Below, one piece after another: positions 4,259-5,342 of a stretch of 5,342 bases of DNA (the first letter of the stretch is position 1; each line of letters opens with the position of its first letter). The notes below the pieces were generated by a model, which had not been told where the DNA came from, made no database searches, and was given only the letters and a program-made list of their open reading frames with translations. The translations under genes were made by a program, and so were the position numbers. This DNA comes from Coriobacteriales bacterium. Its GTDB lineage: Bacteria > Actinomycetota > Coriobacteriia > Coriobacteriales > UBA8131. The DNA lies in the NCBI GenBank assembly GCA_031276475.1, contig JAISMZ010000052.1:1-5342 (forward strand). The letters run 5' to 3'.

Positions 4259-5236
4259 TCAGGCGGCAGGCACCGGCAGTGCAGCGCCAAGCACCGAGTA
4301 CCGCAGGCAGACGCCGCCCGTGAACACCAACAGCGCAACCGGCAGCGCCAGGTTTACACCTGAAGCGACGCGGCGGGCAAAACGCCGCGATTCCAACACC
4401 AGGGGAGCCACAAGTCCGCAAAGCACCGCTCCCATCCAAAACAGGGTTGCATAAGGGCCCTGCGTAAGTGTGGAGAAGGACGCGGCGCGCAGCGGGTCGC
4501 AGGCCGCCGTGATTAGGAAGACCGTCAGGCAGAGCAACTCCAGGGCGATGATCGCGCTGTCCAGGCGAAAGAGGCGATCGCCCCAAAAAGGTAGGTTGAG
4601 AAGGTAGGAGACGGCCAGAAGCAGGGCGTTTCCCGTTGAGAGCGACGAGAGGACGAACAGCGTTGGCAAAAGTAGACTGCCGAGCAGAGTGCCGGTGCCG
4701 ATGCTGAAGAAAAGCAAGCCGGTGTAAAGCATCACGAGCAGCGCGGCGACGGCAACAACAACGCTGAGTCCGCGCCGCACCAGGGCAGCCCAGCGTGGCG
4801 GCGGCTGGGTGGCGTTTGCCAGCAGGATCAGAGCCAGCGAGCAAATCACGAGCAACGCCAGCGCGTAGGTTCCCACGGTAACCGGGCTGAAGGTCGGTCG
4901 GGTAAAGAGGATCAGCGCGCGGTCGGTCCGACCGAGGTCTGCGAGCAGGCAAAACGCTGCCAGACCGAGGGTGGCGGTGGCAACGGCCATGCCGGGCGCG
5001 AACAGGGGGTGGGAGGAGTTGAAGTTGGCGCTGGAGCAAGGGTCATCGCGGAAGGCATTGGGGGCGCGGCAAACGGCATCGCGGGGAGCGCGGGCATCAC
5101 GGGAGGCACTGGGGGCGCGGCGCGGTGGCAGCCAGCGCCGGCACCACGACAGCAAATCGCTCGCGGCAAGCAGTGCAACCGCACCGGCTCCCGCGCCGCC
5201 CATGAACAGATATGCTATCGCCAGCGCAGAGAGCAC
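4259..5236 (-). CDS. NrfD/PsrC-like membrane subunit of a molybdoenzyme complex
   Basis: This is an integral membrane protein of 325 residues starting at GTG 5236, with GGGAGG four bases upstream. About eight hydrophobic helices are visible, near residues 2-26, 78-100, 119-142, 152-175, 180-210, 225-245, 262-280 and 292-312, matching the eight-helix NrfD family. Family-like signatures are FMGGAGAGAVALLAASDL (11-28), LLADLGR, TGTLLGSLLLPTLFVLSSLS followed by TGNALLLA, LVLESRR, and GGVCLRYSVLGAA near the end. Such subunits exchange electrons between membrane quinones and a periplasmic FeS protein that feeds a catalytic molybdoenzyme; none of those partners is seen directly beside it. The loop between helices 1 and 2 (32-76) is long, Arg/Pro/Ala-rich and internally repeated. 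The GntR gene begins 37 bases after its stop, so they may form one transcript. Confidence 0.87.
   Translation of the reverse strand: MLSALAIAYLFMGGAGAGAVALLAASDLLSWCRRWLPPRRAPSASRDARAPRDAVCRAPNAFRDDPCSSANFNSSHPLFAPGMAVATATLGLAAFCLLADLGRTDRALILFTRPTFSPVTVGTYALALLVICSLALILLANATQPPPRWAALVRRGLSVVVAVAALLVMLYTGLLFFSIGTGTLLGSLLLPTLFVLSSLSTGNALLLAVSYLLNLPFWGDRLFRLDSAIIALELLCLTVFLITAACDPLRAASFSTLTQGPYATLFWMGAVLCGLVAPLVLESRRFARRVASGVNLALPVALLVFTGGVCLRYSVLGAALPVPAA
5053..5121. repeat. Imperfect 51-bp duplication in the first loop of NrfD-like protein
   Basis: AGGCATTGGGGGCGCGGC (5053-5070) recurs with one change at 5104-5121. On the coding strand this gives RAPSASRD (40-47) and RAPNAFRD (57-64), 17 residues apart. 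The duplication is in frame and lies in a predicted loop, so the membrane core is unaffected. Confidence 0.65.
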
Positions 5237-5342
5237 GGCTCCTCCCGTTTCAGCAACGCTTCATACCGGACATCGGATTGTCATAGGTCACTATGGTAGC
5301 GGAAAGCGCGCAGCTTTGCCTGGGACAAAAGGTGGCAAAATC
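5237..5342 (-). other. Leader of the NrfD-like gene or end of an upstream gene
   Basis: Two leftward frames stay open from the edge. One ends at a TGA 13 bases before the NrfD start (last residues NPMSGMKRC); the other ends at a TGA about 45 bases before it (last residues AKLRAFRYHSDL). Neither ending is recognisable, and an FeS subunit would be the expected neighbour, so I leave it open. No strong promoter is seen. The stretch contains the CCTATGACAAT motif. Confidence 0.3.
5277..5295. promoter_or_regulatory. Third copy of the CCTATGACAAT motif, with overlapping palindrome
   Basis: ATTGTCATAGG (5277-5287) is the reverse complement of the CCTATGACAAT found twice upstream of the molybdoenzyme gene. 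It overlaps a perfect palindrome CATAG-GTCA-CTATG (5282-5295). It lies 41 bp upstream of the NrfD-like start. Relative to its gene, the motif is in the opposite orientation to the first two copies. It may be a shared regulator site. Confidence 0.4.

Noticed and set aside
4222..4338. Upstream extension of the GntR gene to 4338
   Set aside because: The added peptide is Cys-rich and lies within the NrfD gene; a ribosome-binding site precedes GTG 4221 instead.
4239..5039. Leftward 266-codon frame overlapping the NrfD-like gene
   Set aside because: It is a shadow frame: Arg/Pro/Leu-rich, with no hydrophobic pattern, while the other frame gives clean NrfD helices and signatures.

Overview
The window looks like a piece of an anaerobic bacterial genome rich in respiratory molybdoenzymes. 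At the left edge is a Tat-exported bis-MGD oxidoreductase and at the right edge an NrfD-type quinol-oxidising membrane subunit. The right half is strongly GC-rich, while the left half is more moderate in GC. This combination, together with scattered toxin-antitoxin (TA) remnants, would fit an actinobacterial gut anaerobe of the Coriobacteriia/Eggerthellaceae type. That assignment is inference from gene content only.

Region 1 (1-921): the N-terminal 268 codons of a molybdopterin oxidoreductase run leftward off the window. It has a good promoter, and a perfect palindrome sits inside the promoter spacer. Part of that palindrome (TCCTATGACAATC) is repeated 21 bp upstream. An 11-bp version (CCTATGACAAT) occurs again 41 bp upstream of the NrfD-like gene at the other end of the window.

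Region 2 (924-2550): a scrapyard of TA modules. (a) An addiction-module antitoxin of the TIGR02574/PF09720 type is followed, through a 4-base GTGA overlap, by only the first 20 codons of a ParE/RelE-like toxin. (b) On the other strand, a short antitoxin-like gene overlaps a GNAT acetyltransferase that has lost its centre and shifted frame. (c) A Phd/YefM antitoxin overlaps by ATGA a small ORF of unknown function. That ORF is paralogous to a broken ORF just upstream of module (a). The two share a KDYQDLV core whose DNA differs mostly at synonymous positions, so this is a real protein motif that I cannot assign to a known family.

Region 3 (2663-5236): a compact leftward gene set with an NrfD/PsrC-like eight-helix membrane subunit, a YtrA-type GntR regulator and a stomatin/slipin (SPFH) membrane protein. 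The GntR and slipin genes overlap or abut and are surely co-transcribed. The regulator carries a long Gly/Ala/Ser tail built from in-frame DNA repeats. The slipin has an (X-N-R)x4 N-terminus, and NrfD has a repeat-containing first loop. The last 106 bases are either the end of an upstream gene or the NrfD leader; I could not decide.

Most likely roles: both ends belong to anaerobic respiration (a periplasmic substrate reductase or oxidase linked to the quinone pool), possibly under a shared regulator. The slipin would organise or guard the membrane, and the TA belt marks a site of repeated insertion and decay. No tRNA, rRNA, transposase or CRISPR array is visible.
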